A stretch of DNA of 64,000 bases from Andreprevotia lacus DSM 23236 (GCF_900176275.1 NZ_FWXD01000009.1:1-64000); one strand, 5' to 3'; positions 52,757-62,768 are shown, counted from the first letter of the stretch. The notes: generated from the letters alone by a model not told the origin. Made by a program: numbers and translations.

Positions 52757-52775
52757 TGCAACGCCGGATGCCGCC

Positions 52776-53156
52776 ATGACCAATCAAAAAAATCGTACCA
52801 GCTGCCCGCCAGCAATCCCCAGCAGCCGCCACAGCACGCCGCCGGATCAGCAGCATCAACACCCGCGCCGGGCTGAGCGTGTCGCACGTGCGCCGCGCAG
52901 CAAGCCCAGCCACGCCACGTGCCCCTACTGCGGGGCCACCCTGAATACCCGATCCAGCCGCAAGCTCAGCGAGCTGAGCACCATGCGCTATCTGCAGTGC
53001 GGCGATTTCGCCTGCGGCCGGCGCTTCAAGGCGGTGCTGGAAATCATTAGCGAGATCGTGCCAGACCCTGCGGCGCGGATTCGCGGCAGTTCATCGTTGC
53101 CGGTTGAGCACTTGCTTGGCAGCCAGCAGATGACGATGGATTTTGCCCCGGGCTGA
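52776..53156 (+). CDS. Ogr/Delta-like zinc finger late transcription activator
   Basis: A 126-residue protein with the Ogr zinc finger C49-x2-C52-x22-C75-x4-C80, the exact spacing of P2 Ogr, in HATCPYCGATLNTRSSRKLS and RYLQCGDFACGRRF. Ogr activates the four P2 late promoters with host RNA polymerase. The 48 residues before the finger are polar, Pro/Arg-rich and not part of P2 Ogr. The start could also be 52743. It sits in the early operon, not after D. Confidence 0.88.
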   Translation: MTNQKNRTSCPPAIPSSRHSTPPDQQHQHPRRAERVARAPRSKPSHATCPYCGATLNTRSSRKLSELSTMRYLQCGDFACGRRFKAVLEIISEIVPDPAARIRGSSSLPVEHLLGSQQMTMDFAPG

Positions 53157-53245
53157 TCGGCCCGGGCTTCCTTCCCCTGATTTAACCCCCTCCCAATGCG
53201 CCCGTTTTCGGGCGTAGCGGGATTCCTTTGCCCGGAGAAATCGCA

Positions 53246-53791
53246 ATGTCGCTGCTCGACCGCATGGCTGTACGCAAGTCCACGATCATTGAACGCCTTT
53301 ACGAGCTGGAGCGCGCCGCGCTGCAAGCCGGCATGGTTTGCCTGCTGGTGACGCTGAGCACGCCGGCGCGTTTCCATCCGTCCTCGCCGCACTTCGATGG
53401 CGCCACGCCGGCCGATGCGCAGGGTTGGTTGCTGCGGGTATGGGCCAGCGCCCGTGCCACGTTGCGGGCGCAGGGCATTGGCTTTGCCGGCCTGCGTGTG
53501 GCCGAGCCGCAGCACGATGGCAACGCACACTGGCACTTGCTGCTGTGGGTTGACCCGGCGACGGCGGTGGAGCTGACCCAGGCGATCCGCGATGCGGTGC
53601 GCGAGCACTGCAGCGATGATCGCTGCGCCGTTGTGCTGCCGCTGTTGCCGGGCCGGGTGGTGGGCAGCGTCAGCCGCTATTTTGATGCGGCCGAGGCGGG
53701 CGACCGCTGGTTTGTGCTGGGCGTGTGGGCGGTGACGTGGCGTATCCGGCTGGCCACGTTCCTGAGCAACCGCAACCCGTTGGCCGCGTGA
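53246..53791 (+). CDS. Mini GPA-like HUH replication protein
   Basis: A 181-residue protein matching only the nuclease core of the phage GPA endonuclease. LLVTLSTPARFHP corresponds to motif 1, and GLRVAEPQHDGNAHWHLLLW is the metal-binding HUH motif (H95, H97). The expected YxxxY is SVSRY, so only the second tyrosine (about residue 145) remains. WAVTWRIRLATFL matches the region after the tyrosines of the full protein. It is either a degenerate copy or a regulator of the full-length enzyme 1.1 kb downstream. A CCCGGAG site precedes it. Confidence 0.8.
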   Translation: MSLLDRMAVRKSTIIERLYELERAALQAGMVCLLVTLSTPARFHPSSPHFDGATPADAQGWLLRVWASARATLRAQGIGFAGLRVAEPQHDGNAHWHLLLWVDPATAVELTQAIRDAVREHCSDDRCAVVLPLLPGRVVGSVSRYFDAAEAGDRWFVLGVWAVTWRIRLATFLSNRNPLAA

Positions 53792-53803
53792 GGTTGCCAT
53801 GCC

Positions 53804-54271
53804 ATGGCTGAAAACCAATTACGCCCTGCCGAGCCAGTCGCGCGTGATGCACGCGCGCTACTCTTGGCCCGCGTGGCTGCTTTCCCCGCACTGCCGGGAT
53901 CGGCTTTCGCTCGACCGCCCGAAGCGAGTACGCAACCAGCCGGGGGCCGTGCGTGGTCGCCAGCATTGCCAATCAGGTCGCTTGATATGCCGATGACCAA
54001 AGCGCAGCGCGACATGGTGGCCGAGGTGGCCGCCATCACCGCCGAGATCATGGACAACTGCGGCGAGCGCTTGCACCAACTGGCCGCCGCCATGGAGCTG
54101 CAGGGCGTGCAGATCGTGCAGCCCGCCGCCCTGCGCGCCATCGTGGTGGCGTGCTCGATGACCAATGCCCAGGCACACGACCGGCTGGCCCGCGACGAGT
54201 GCGCCCGCATGCGTGCGGTGAAGTCGGGCAGTTTTACGCGGCTGGATGAGCCGTTGCGGGCGGCGGCGTGA
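53804..54271 (+). CDS. Early phage protein, unknown
   Basis: A 155-residue frame. The C-terminal 95 residues (from MTKAQRDMVAEVAAI at about 53993) look like a compact helical protein. The first 60 residues are Pro/Ala/Arg-rich and may not be translated, so the true start could be near 53987-53993. It abuts the next gene at TGATG. The family is not recognised. Confidence 0.5.
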   Translation: MAENQLRPAEPVARDARALLLARVAAFPALPGSAFARPPEASTQPAGGRAWSPALPIRSLDMPMTKAQRDMVAEVAAITAEIMDNCGERLHQLAAAMELQGVQIVQPAALRAIVVACSMTNAQAHDRLARDECARMRAVKSGSFTRLDEPLRAAA

Positions 54272-54894
54272 TGAGTTTGAGCACTGTGGCCGTGCTGTTC
54301 GCTCGCGCAGACAGCACTTACAAATCGCTGCCCGGGTGTGATGTGTGGGATGCCGCACGTGATGCGCGCTGCTGGAATGGTGGTGCGCCTGTTGTTGCCC
54401 ATCCCCCGTGCCGCGCGTGGGGCCGCCTGCGCCAGTTTGCCAAGCCGCGTGATGACGAGCGCGACCTCGCTCCGTATGCAATCGAGCGCGTGCGAGCAGA
54501 AGGCGGGGTGCTTGAGCATCCGGCGCATTCCAGCTTGTGGGATGTGCTGAGCCTGCCGAAGCCAGGTCAGGGCCGTGATGAATTCGGCGGCTGGACATTG
54601 CCAGTCATGCAGCACTGGTGGGGGCATCGTGCGGAAAAGGCGACGTGGCTTTATATCGTGGGCATCAACGCGGCCGAGTTGCCGGAAATCCCCATGGTGC
54701 TGGGGTCGTCCACGCATGTGATTGCGCAAAGCAAGACCCGCACGAACGGCCTGCGCCGCCGCAAAGGGCAGGCTGGTTGGCGCCCCGAGGTGAGCAAGGC
54801 CGAGCGTGAGGCGACACCCCCCCCTGTTCGCGCAGTGGTTATGCGAGGTGGCGCGCCGCTGCCGTCATGGGCTGCCGTCCGGGCAGGGCGTTGA
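54271..54894 (+). CDS. Phage protein with PPC motif, unknown
   Basis: A 207-residue protein often present near phage replication genes. HPPCRAWGRLRQFAKPRD contains a Pro-Pro-Cys (residues 45-47) like motif IV of cytosine methylases, and LEHPAHSSLWDV follows. No SAM-binding glycine motif is visible, so it is not a standard methyltransferase. The start ATG 54271 is coupled to the previous stop, and its stop directly precedes the GPA start. Confidence 0.7.
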   Translation: MSLSTVAVLFARADSTYKSLPGCDVWDAARDARCWNGGAPVVAHPPCRAWGRLRQFAKPRDDERDLAPYAIERVRAEGGVLEHPAHSSLWDVLSLPKPGQGRDEFGGWTLPVMQHWWGHRAEKATWLYIVGINAAELPEIPMVLGSSTHVIAQSKTRTNGLRRRKGQAGWRPEVSKAEREATPPPVRAVVMRGGAPLPSWAAVRAGR

Positions 54895-57012
54895 ATGACC
54901 GCTGCCAGCCAGATTGCGGCCGAGATCGCATCGCAGATCGCGCAAGCGCGCTTTGCCGCGAGCAACGATGGCCCGGCCACTGACCCAATCCAGCGTGTGC
55001 GCTATCGGGTTGAGCGCAGCCAGGTGGCCGACTTTGACCGGCTCTCGATAGGCTTGCCCGACTACCTGAAACGCCCGCTGCGTGCGAGCTGGCACCGGCT
55101 GCGCAAGCAGAAAGAGGCCGGGGCGTTGGCCCGTGCCAATACCTTCGTGCGCGAGTTCATGACCGAGTTACCCACCGTAGCCGGTGGTTTGCCCATCGGA
55201 ATGGATGACGATGAACTCGGCAGCGTTGCCCATGCTGCTGCCAATGACTGCGCAAAGATCATGGCGCAGGCGGAATCGGGCGAGGCCGTGCCCGTGGTGG
55301 CGGCCGGTGGCCGCTGCGTGCGCCGGCCGCGCTTTGTGCTGGAGGCATTTGCCAAGGCGCTGGATATGGGCGTGCTGCCGTCGCTGGACGGCTTGACCCC
55401 GGCACAGTTCGACACGCTGCAGAAGCGGTTGGCTGATGAGAAGTGGTGGCGCGGGCGCCTCAAGCGCTTTGTCACCCGGGCGGTAGAGCAACTGCTGATC
55501 CGCTTGGGCTGCGTGCATCGCAAGCGCTCGCCCTATCTGTCCGAAGGGTCGTTGACCCGTTTGCTGGCCCGCGATGCCCGTAATGAAAAAGCGCTGGCGC
55601 TGGCCGAGGCGACGAACGAGCGCGGCCAGACTTACACATTGGCCGAGTTGAGCCGCCGCACGGTGGCCAACCCTGCGATCAGGCGTACCGAGTTGATGGT
55701 GAGGGTGCGTGGCACCGAAGAACTGATGAATGCGCTGGGCTACGAGGGCTATTTCATCACCATCACGGCACCGAGCAAGTACCACGCATGTAGCGACAAG
55801 TACGGCACCAATGGCAACCCGCGCTATAACCCGCGCGACACGCAGGACTATCTGTGCGCCAACTGGGCGCAGTGCCGTGCGCAGTTCAACAGCAAGCACA
55901 ACCAGATACCTGTGATCGGTGTCCGGGTGGTTGAACCCCATCACGATGCAACGCCCCACTGGCACATGCTGGTATGGGTGCCGCCGCACCAGGCAGAGAA
56001 GATGCTCGCCATCATGCGCGCCAAGGCGCTGGAGGTGGACGGCTGCGAGCCGGGCGCGGCCGACCATCGCATGACGGTGGAGAAGATCGACCCCCGCAAA
56101 GGGTCAGCGGTGGGGTACATCGCCAAATATCTGGCCAAGAACATTGATGGCGAGTTTGTGGGCACCGATGACGAATCGGGCCTTGCTGCCGACAGTGGCG
56201 CGCGCCGTGTGGCCAAGTGGGCAACGTGCTGGCGCATCCGGCAGTTCCAGATGTTTGGCCAGCCGCCGGTGACGATCTGGCGCGAGCTGCGCAAGGTGCG
56301 CGCGTTGAACCCCGAGCACGGCGACGAGCTGATCTTGCGCCCGCTGCATGCGGCTGCCGATGCCGGCGACTGGGCCAGGTACTGCAATGCCTATCGCAGC
56401 GTGCAGGGCGGCCTGCGGATCGGCTTCGAGCAGCTGACCGAGCCGAACAAAACCAGCGGCGAAATGCTGATCCCCCTGAACAAGTACGGCGAACCCAAGT
56501 TCGTGCGTGCGGCCGTGGCCGTGTTCGACGGCACCGGCGAGGTGATTGAGCGGATTCAGACCCGGCTGCATGAGTGGGATGTGAAGTGGGGTCGCGACCA
56601 GACTGTTTCCAACCTCTTGGGCCGCATTGAGGCGGCGCCTTTGGGTGTTGATTTTGAGCGCAGCGGCGCAGCCGCGAGCACTTGGACTTGTGTGAATAAC
56701 TGTAATCGGTCGGAGCGGGATGACCTCGCGCAGCGGGATTTGCTCCACCGATTGGATCAGGAAATCGCGTCCATTCAGACCGATTCAGCGGCGCAGATTG
56801 CGACGCCAGATTTTGCGGCAGCGCTGAACCAGCTTGCTGCCCGCAACCGAACCACCGCCCAGCGCGGCAGAAGCTACAGCCAGGCACTGGCAGACCTCGA
56901 CGCGACCATAGCCCGGGTGGCCACACACAGCCCGGCCGGTGCCGGGCATCTGCGGGAGCAACGCGCTGTACTCGAATCAATCGGCCCGGCGGCCTATGAC
57001 GTCCGGCCTTGA
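54895..57012 (+). CDS. Phage replication endonuclease (GPA/gpA family)
   Basis: A 705-residue rolling-circle initiator. Motif 1 is YEGYFITITAPSKYH, the HUH motif is EPHHDATPHWHMLVW (H355, H357), and the catalytic tyrosines are in GYIAKYLAKN (Y408, Y412). P2 gpA nicks its own origin inside the gene and forms a covalent link. The arginine-rich N-terminal third and helical C-terminus are normal for the family. It is preceded immediately by the PPC protein gene. Confidence 0.93.
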   Translation: MTAASQIAAEIASQIAQARFAASNDGPATDPIQRVRYRVERSQVADFDRLSIGLPDYLKRPLRASWHRLRKQKEAGALARANTFVREFMTELPTVAGGLPIGMDDDELGSVAHAAANDCAKIMAQAESGEAVPVVAAGGRCVRRPRFVLEAFAKALDMGVLPSLDGLTPAQFDTLQKRLADEKWWRGRLKRFVTRAVEQLLIRLGCVHRKRSPYLSEGSLTRLLARDARNEKALALAEATNERGQTYTLAELSRRTVANPAIRRTELMVRVRGTEELMNALGYEGYFITITAPSKYHACSDKYGTNGNPRYNPRDTQDYLCANWAQCRAQFNSKHNQIPVIGVRVVEPHHDATPHWHMLVWVPPHQAEKMLAIMRAKALEVDGCEPGAADHRMTVEKIDPRKGSAVGYIAKYLAKNIDGEFVGTDDESGLAADSGARRVAKWATCWRIRQFQMFGQPPVTIWRELRKVRALNPEHGDELILRPLHAAADAGDWARYCNAYRSVQGGLRIGFEQLTEPNKTSGEMLIPLNKYGEPKFVRAAVAVFDGTGEVIERIQTRLHEWDVKWGRDQTVSNLLGRIEAAPLGVDFERSGAAASTWTCVNNCNRSERDDLAQRDLLHRLDQEIASIQTDSAAQIATPDFAAALNQLAARNRTTAQRGRSYSQALADLDATIARVATHSPAGAGHLREQRAVLESIGPAAYDVRP

Positions 57013-57032
57013 CCAGCAAAGGAGGCAACACC

Positions 57033-57266
57033 ATGAGTAAAGCCATCGATCTATCCAGCGACCGCGAGCAGCTGGAGCGCGACCAAGCCCTTGCGCGGCT
57101 GCGGGCCAATGCCAAACGGGAAACACCAGCGCCGTCCGGCGAGTGCTCGTGGTGCGGCGACCCGACCGAACCGGGGCAAGTATTCTGCTGCAGCGAATGC
57201 GCCAAGGACTGGCAGGAACACAATCGCCGCCGGCAGCTGGCTGCCCGCATTGGTGGCCGCGCATGA
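57033..57266 (+). CDS. Small zinc-finger phage protein
   Basis: A 77-residue protein. An N-terminal charged helix precedes CSWCGDPTEPGQVFCCSECA, a four-cysteine zinc finger. AGGAGG precedes the ATG at 57033. A DNA-binding or replication accessory role is possible. The stop overlaps the next start (ATGA). Confidence 0.75.
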   Translation: MSKAIDLSSDREQLERDQALARLRANAKRETPAPSGECSWCGDPTEPGQVFCCSECAKDWQEHNRRRQLAARIGGRA

Positions 57267-57535
57267 TGGCTACCGTACCGGTGGTCAATCTCGTGCCACC
57301 GTCGCCGTGGCTATCCCGCGACGAGCTGCTTGAGCTGGCCGGTGTGCCGGCAGAGCAGGGCGCTGCGGCGAGAATCCGCCGCTGGTTGAAGCGCAACCAC
57401 ATTCCCTATCTTTCCGCCGTCAACGGCTGGCCGCAGGTCAGCCGATTGAAGGTGCGCCAGGCACTGGGCGAAGAGATGGCCGGGCCGTCGCAAGGCGAGC
57501 TGACGCTCGAACCGAATTTTGATGCATTGAACTGA
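57263..57535 (+). CDS. DUF4224 protein, excisionase-like
   Basis: A 90-residue protein with SRDELLELAGVPAEQGAAAR, RRWLKRNHIPY and NGWPQVSRLKV, the DUF4224 pattern (winged helix related to excisionases). It is 7 bp before the integrase gene, so it is a good candidate for the recombination directionality factor. Confidence 0.75.
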   Translation: MMATVPVVNLVPPSPWLSRDELLELAGVPAEQGAAARIRRWLKRNHIPYLSAVNGWPQVSRLKVRQALGEEMAGPSQGELTLEPNFDALN

Positions 57536-57542
57536 GGGCACC

Positions 57543-58538
57543 ATGGGCCGCTTGAAATCGAAGAACCGTGATCTGCCGGCGCGCATGTTTGCGCGTGAAG
57601 GCGTGAAGGGCACCACGTACTACTATCTTGCCGACAAGCCAGAGGGCGGGCGCAAGTGGGTGAACCTTGGGCGGGACAAGGTTGCTGCGATCAAGCTATA
57701 TGCCGATCTCGACAATGTGCAGCCGGAAGCGAAGCCGGAGAATCTGTTCTCCGAGGTGGTGGCCCGCTACAAGCGCGAGGTCTACCTATCCAAGAAGCCG
57801 GCCACCCAGCGCGACAACGACCGCGAGTTTGCCAAGCTGCTGGCGGTGTTTGGCGCCTTGCCCATCGACAATATCAAGCCGGTGCATGTGCGCAAATACA
57901 TGGACATGCGTGGCAAGAAGGCCAAGATTCGGGCCAACCGGGAAAAGGCGCTGTTGTCCCACCTGTTCAACATGGCCAGGTCGTGGGGGCTGACCGAGTC
58001 GCCCAACCCGTGCGACGGCATCAAGGGTTTCAAGGAAACAGGCCGCGACAAATACGTGTTCGATGACGAGTTCCGCGCGGTCTATGAAGCAGCCGAGCAG
58101 CCGTTGCGCGATGCCATGGATTTGTATCTGCTGATGGGCCAACGCGTGAGCGATGCGCTGAAGCTCAAGCGCACCGATATCCGCGATGGCCGAATCTGGA
58201 CGCGGCAAGGCAAGACCGGGAAGCTGGTTGGCATGCTGATCGCTGGCGAGCTGGAGGTGGTGATCAAGCGCATCCTCGCCCGCGCCCCGGCCGGCAAGGT
58301 GATCCCGCTACACCTGCTGCTGGATGCGAAGGGTGAGGGCATGACGTATGCCAAGCTACGCCGGATGTTTGACCAGGCACGCGAGAAATCCGGTGTGACT
58401 TTCCAGCTGCGCGATCTGCGGGCCAAGTCCGCGACCGACGAGGATAGCTTGCTTGTGGCCAATGAGCGGCTGGCGCATTCGAATATGACGATGACCAAGC
58501 ACTACCGGCGGGCTACGAAGGTGGGGCCGCTGAGATAA
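57543..58538 (+). CDS. Tyrosine recombinase/integrase
   Basis: A 331-residue phage integrase. The N-terminus is an AP2-like DNA-binding part (KGTTYYYLADKP), followed by a SAM-like core domain (about 70-170) and the catalytic domain. Catalytic residues are R in GQRVSDALKL, K in RQGKTGK, R in LRDLRAKSATD, H in LAHSNMTMTKHY and the nucleophilic tyrosine in the last segment. It inserts into tRNA-Leu. Confidence 0.94.
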   Translation: MGRLKSKNRDLPARMFAREGVKGTTYYYLADKPEGGRKWVNLGRDKVAAIKLYADLDNVQPEAKPENLFSEVVARYKREVYLSKKPATQRDNDREFAKLLAVFGALPIDNIKPVHVRKYMDMRGKKAKIRANREKALLSHLFNMARSWGLTESPNPCDGIKGFKETGRDKYVFDDEFRAVYEAAEQPLRDAMDLYLLMGQRVSDALKLKRTDIRDGRIWTRQGKTGKLVGMLIAGELEVVIKRILARAPAGKVIPLHLLLDAKGEGMTYAKLRRMFDQAREKSGVTFQLRDLRAKSATDEDSLLVANERLAHSNMTMTKHYRRATKVGPLR

Positions 58539-58557
58539 TATAAAATCGAATTTTTTG

Positions 58558-59382
58558 CTAAGAACTCAATTTAGGGGCTAGGCAAGCATTGGCGAATAGC
58601 CTCCCCATAGAGGTGATTCGAAGAAATTTTCTTTCAATCGAAAATGAGCAGTCAGGGTCTTTTTGAATCAGTTCCTTGATGTCGATCACAAGCTTGTTGT
58701 TTTCGAGTTCAGTGTAGTTGCTGGAATCAACGTACTCTAGACCGACAGGGATTTCTGCCAATCCTAGTCGGCACAAATTATCAATATAAACGGGTGTGTT
58801 TTCATTGTGTTCTACCCCGGCAAATTCCCCGATTAATGAAAAGTTGCTGAGGATTTCGTGTGTGCCACGTGTTGGCATGGATTGGTTATGCCCTTCGCGT
58901 TTAATGGTGATAATTGGGTAATTGATTGGAAATGGAAAGAGGGCGATTATTTTTGCTTCGTCGGAAGTCAATTGCTTGATAATTTCTACAAATGACGGGT
59001 GCGCATAATGAGCTGAGTTTTTACTCATTGATGTGGCCAGTAAATTTGCGTAAAGATCGCTTAGGCTGGCCTCAAAACCAGCGTAGCGAAGGGCCTCTAG
59101 AGCAGGCCCTGCGATATTAGGCTTAGGGGAGACGATTTCTTCTGGTGGGACGTGTTTGAGCTTTTCTGCCACTTTGCTTGCGACAAAATCCCTGATCTGG
59201 TCATAGCCCCATACCAGCATGCTGACAGGGGCTAGCGCGACATTTATCGTTTGAGCAACAGTACCCAACGCCTTGCCAAGTTCTTTGGCTGCCGGTTGTA
59301 CGGCGTCCTGATAGATCGGAACCGCTTTTACAAGCTCTGTTACAGCGCCAACAGTATCTTTCAGTTTTTCATCACTGCTCAT
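58558..59382 (-). CDS. DUF4393 (Abi-alpha-like) protein
   Basis: A 274-residue protein with the DUF4393 pattern: a helix with VKAVPIYQDAVQPAAKELGKA, a hydrophobic NVALAPVSMLVWGYDQI, then FEASLSDLYANLLATSM. Abi-alpha proteins act in abortive phage infection in some bacteria. It is AT-rich, convergent with int and next to attR, a typical place for exclusion cargo. Confidence 0.8.
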   Translation of the reverse strand: MSSDEKLKDTVGAVTELVKAVPIYQDAVQPAAKELGKALGTVAQTINVALAPVSMLVWGYDQIRDFVASKVAEKLKHVPPEEIVSPKPNIAGPALEALRYAGFEASLSDLYANLLATSMSKNSAHYAHPSFVEIIKQLTSDEAKIIALFPFPINYPIITIKREGHNQSMPTRGTHEILSNFSLIGEFAGVEHNENTPVYIDNLCRLGLAEIPVGLEYVDSSNYTELENNKLVIDIKELIQKDPDCSFSIERKFLRITSMGRLFANACLAPKLSS

Positions 59383-59552
59383 CGGAGATCCTTATATGCA
59401 GTACTTGGACACGTTAGGGCAGGTAAGCCCCTTCGTGCCTCTGCAACATTCATTAACACAGGCTAGTTTTCTCAGCGGCTGTAGGCGGCACTTAAAACTT
59501 ACAAATTGTTGTTAATTGTCTCTATGGTCATGATTGTAAAGGATTTGTGTGT
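59383..59552. other. Right-end non-coding region of the prophage
   Basis: AT-rich; it contains the promoter region for the DUF4393 gene (minus strand). No gene is seen. Confidence 0.5.
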
Positions 59553-59609
59553 GGACTTAAAATCCCTCGACTTCGGTTGTGCCGGTTCGACCCCGGCTCG
59601 GGGCACCAC
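59553..59609 (+). repeat. attR, 57-bp direct repeat of the tRNA-Leu 3' part
   Basis: Identical to 23385-23441. The 5' part of the tRNA is missing on the left, so this copy is not a functional tRNA. It is the original chromosomal 3' end. Confidence 0.93.
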
Positions 59610-59833
59610 CAAGAATGACGCGGGTACAGCGATGCCCCCGCGTTTTTTCTTGCCCGGACTCTGTTCCGCATTTTTGCGTTTGTTCCGCATCCTGACCGAA
59701 AAGCGCATCGGCGGGACGGGCTGACCGTCTTGCCTATCATGTGCCGGATATATGTATCCGTGGTGCGCGGGGCCGAGTGATTTGCAGGCCCTGGGCATCA
59801 TCTTGTTGCTTTGGTCATGCACTTCCGCCCCTG
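59610..59833 (+). other. Original tRNA-Leu downstream region
   Basis: It contains the displaced native terminator (59619-59648) and otherwise no gene before the LysR stop. Confidence 0.5.
59619..59648 (+). terminator. Displaced chromosomal tRNA-Leu terminator
   Basis: CGCGGG and CCCGCG pair around 12 bases and are followed by six T residues. Before integration this sat 10 bp after the tRNA. Confidence 0.7.
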
Positions 59834-60691
59834 CTACTGCTGCAATGCCGCGATAAATCCCGACACTTTCAGCGGAACAAAGCGGTTGCGCGGGTAGTTG
59901 GCCCAGATGCCATCGGTCATGGTGTAGGCGCCCAGCAGGCTGCGCAGGGCGCCGCTGGCGATGTGCTGGTGCACATAATAATCGGGCAACTGCACCAGCC
60001 CGAGGCCGTTGAGTGCGGCGTTGACGAGGGCGGCGCCGCTGTTGCAGCGCAATTTGCCGGCCACGCTGATCTCGCGCATGCGACCATCCGGCTCCTTGAA
60101 GCGCCACACATTGACCGTGCCGACCAGGCACTGGTGCTGTTTGAGTTCGGCCAGGGTGTGTGGCTCGCCGTGCCGTGCCAGATAGCCGGGCGATGCGCAA
60201 ACGTAGTGCGTGCGGGTACCCAACTGTTTGACCATCAACGATGATTCGTCCATCGGGCCCAGCCGGATGCCCAGATCGTAACCTTCGGCCACCAGATCGA
60301 TCTTGCGGTTATCGAGATTGAGCTCGGCGGTGACTGCCGGGTGATCTTGCAGATAGCGGTGCAGCACCGGGGCAATCACGCTTTCACCGTAATGCACCGG
60401 TGCGGTGATGCGCAGGTGCCCGTTGGGCCGATCCAGTGCATGGGCCAGCGCTTGCTCGGCCTGGCGCAGGCCGTCCAGCAAGGGGCGGCAATGCAGGTAG
60501 TAGAGCTGGCCGGCCTCGGTCACGCTGACCTTGCGGGTGGTGCGGTACAACAGTCGCGTGGCCAGCCGTTGCTCCAGTGCCGATACCTGCCGGCTGACCT
60601 GTGCCACCGACAGCCCCAGCCGTTGCGCCGCGCCAGTGAAACTGTGCGTTTCCACCACGGCAACGAATTCGCTCACCCCTAGCCAATCCAT
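59834..60691 (-). CDS. LysR-family regulator divergent from adhC
   Basis: A 285-residue LysR protein of the CrgA/YafC-like group with an N-terminal helix-turn-helix (SFTGAAQRLGLSVAQVSRQVSALEQRL) and the effector domain start NGHLRITAPVHYGESV. It is divergent from the formaldehyde pathway genes, a common arrangement that implies control of them. The start at 60691 gives MDWLGVSEFVAVVE; an upstream methionine adds 11 atypical residues. Confidence 0.93.
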   Translation of the reverse strand: MDWLGVSEFVAVVETHSFTGAAQRLGLSVAQVSRQVSALEQRLATRLLYRTTRKVSVTEAGQLYYLHCRPLLDGLRQAEQALAHALDRPNGHLRITAPVHYGESVIAPVLHRYLQDHPAVTAELNLDNRKIDLVAEGYDLGIRLGPMDESSLMVKQLGTRTHYVCASPGYLARHGEPHTLAELKQHQCLVGTVNVWRFKEPDGRMREISVAGKLRCNSGAALVNAALNGLGLVQLPDYYVHQHIASGALRSLLGAYTMTDGIWANYPRNRFVPLKVSGFIAALQQ

Positions 60692-60733
60692 GATTTTTAC
60701 CTGTATGCAAAAATATCTTTCCATTTAGCCAGA

Positions 60734-61922
<1,189 letters not shown>

Positions 61923-61931
61923 GCAGCGGAT

Positions 61932-62768
61932 ATGGCCGATACCCTGGAACTGATCTCGAGCAATTGCGCATTCGGTGGCTGGCACAAGCGCTATCGCCAC
62001 CAGTCTGTCGCCACCGGCACAAGCATGACGTTTGCCATCTATCTGCCGCCGCAAGCGGCCAGTGGCAAAGTGCCGGTGCTGTACTGGCTTTCGGGCCTGA
62101 CCTGCACCGACGAGAACTTTGCCACCAAGGCCGGCGCACAACGCGTGGCGGCCGAATTGGGCATGGCGCTGGTGCTGCCCGATACCAGCCCGCGCGGCGA
62201 TGGCATCGCCGATGCAGAGGGCTATGACCTGGGCCAGGGGGCCGGTTTTTACGTGAACGCCACGCAAGCACCGTGGGCGCAGCATTACCGCATGTATGAC
62301 TATGTGGTGGACGAGTTGCCGGCGCTGGTGGAAACGCACTTCCCGGTCACCACCCAACGCGCCATCAGCGGGCACTCGATGGGGGGGCACGGCGCGCTGA
62401 TGGTGGCGCTACGCAACCCGGGGCGCTACAGCTCTGCCTCTGCCTTCGCCCCCATCGTCAATCCCAGCCAGGTGCCGTGGGGCCAGAACGCTTTTGCCCA
62501 TTACCTGGGGGACGATCGCAGCAATTGGCTGGCCTACGACAGCTGCCAATTGCTGGCCGCGGCCGAGACGGAAATCCCCATGCTGATCGATCAAGGCGAG
62601 CAGGACAGCTTCATGCCGCTGCAGCTGCAACCGGATGCATTTGCCAGCCTTGCGCAGCAACGCAACTGGCCGCTGACATTGCGCCGGCAGCCGGGCTATG
62701 ACCATAGCTACTACTTCATCGCCAGCTTCATTGAGGACCATCTGCGGTTTCATTCCGCTCATTGGTGA
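61932..62768 (+). CDS. fghA: S-formylglutathione hydrolase
   Basis: A 278-residue alpha/beta hydrolase of the esterase D family. The nucleophile motif is [10 protein letters not shown], and the conserved [20 protein letters not shown] and DTSPRG segments are present; the catalytic histidine is in GYDHSYYFI. It releases formate and glutathione, completing formaldehyde detoxification with adhC. A homologue is called frmB in E. coli. Confidence 0.95.
   Translation: MADTLELISSNCAFGGWHKRYRHQSVATGTSMTFAIYLPPQAASGKVPVLYWLSGLTCTDENFATKAGAQRVAAELGMALVLPDTSPRGDGIADAEGYDLGQGAGFYVNATQAPWAQHYRMYDYVVDELPALVETHFPVTTQRAISGHSMGGHGALMVALRNPGRYSSASAFAPIVNPSQVPWGQNAFAHYLGDDRSNWLAYDSCQLLAAAETEIPMLIDQGEQDSFMPLQLQPDAFASLAQQRNWPLTLRRQPGYDHSYYFIASFIEDHLRFHSAHW

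Larger units (their letters stand above)
23385..59609. mobile_element. P2-like prophage integrated at tRNA-Leu
   Basis: About 36.2 kb bounded by 57-bp direct repeats. It holds a full set of P2-type morphogenesis genes (Q, P, O, N, M, L, X, R, S, V, W, J, I, FI, FII, E/E', T, U, D), lysis genes, CI-like repressor, Ogr, GPA replication nuclease and a tyrosine integrase. No broken structural gene was seen, so it may be inducible. The int gene lies at the right end beside attR and cos/Q at the left beside attL. This differs from P2, where att lies between ogr and int, and recalls phiCTX-type layouts. Confidence 0.95.

Noticed and set aside
59553-59609. Second tRNA-Leu gene
   Set aside because: Only the 3' part is present; the D-arm and acceptor 5' strand are missing, so it is attR and not a gene.
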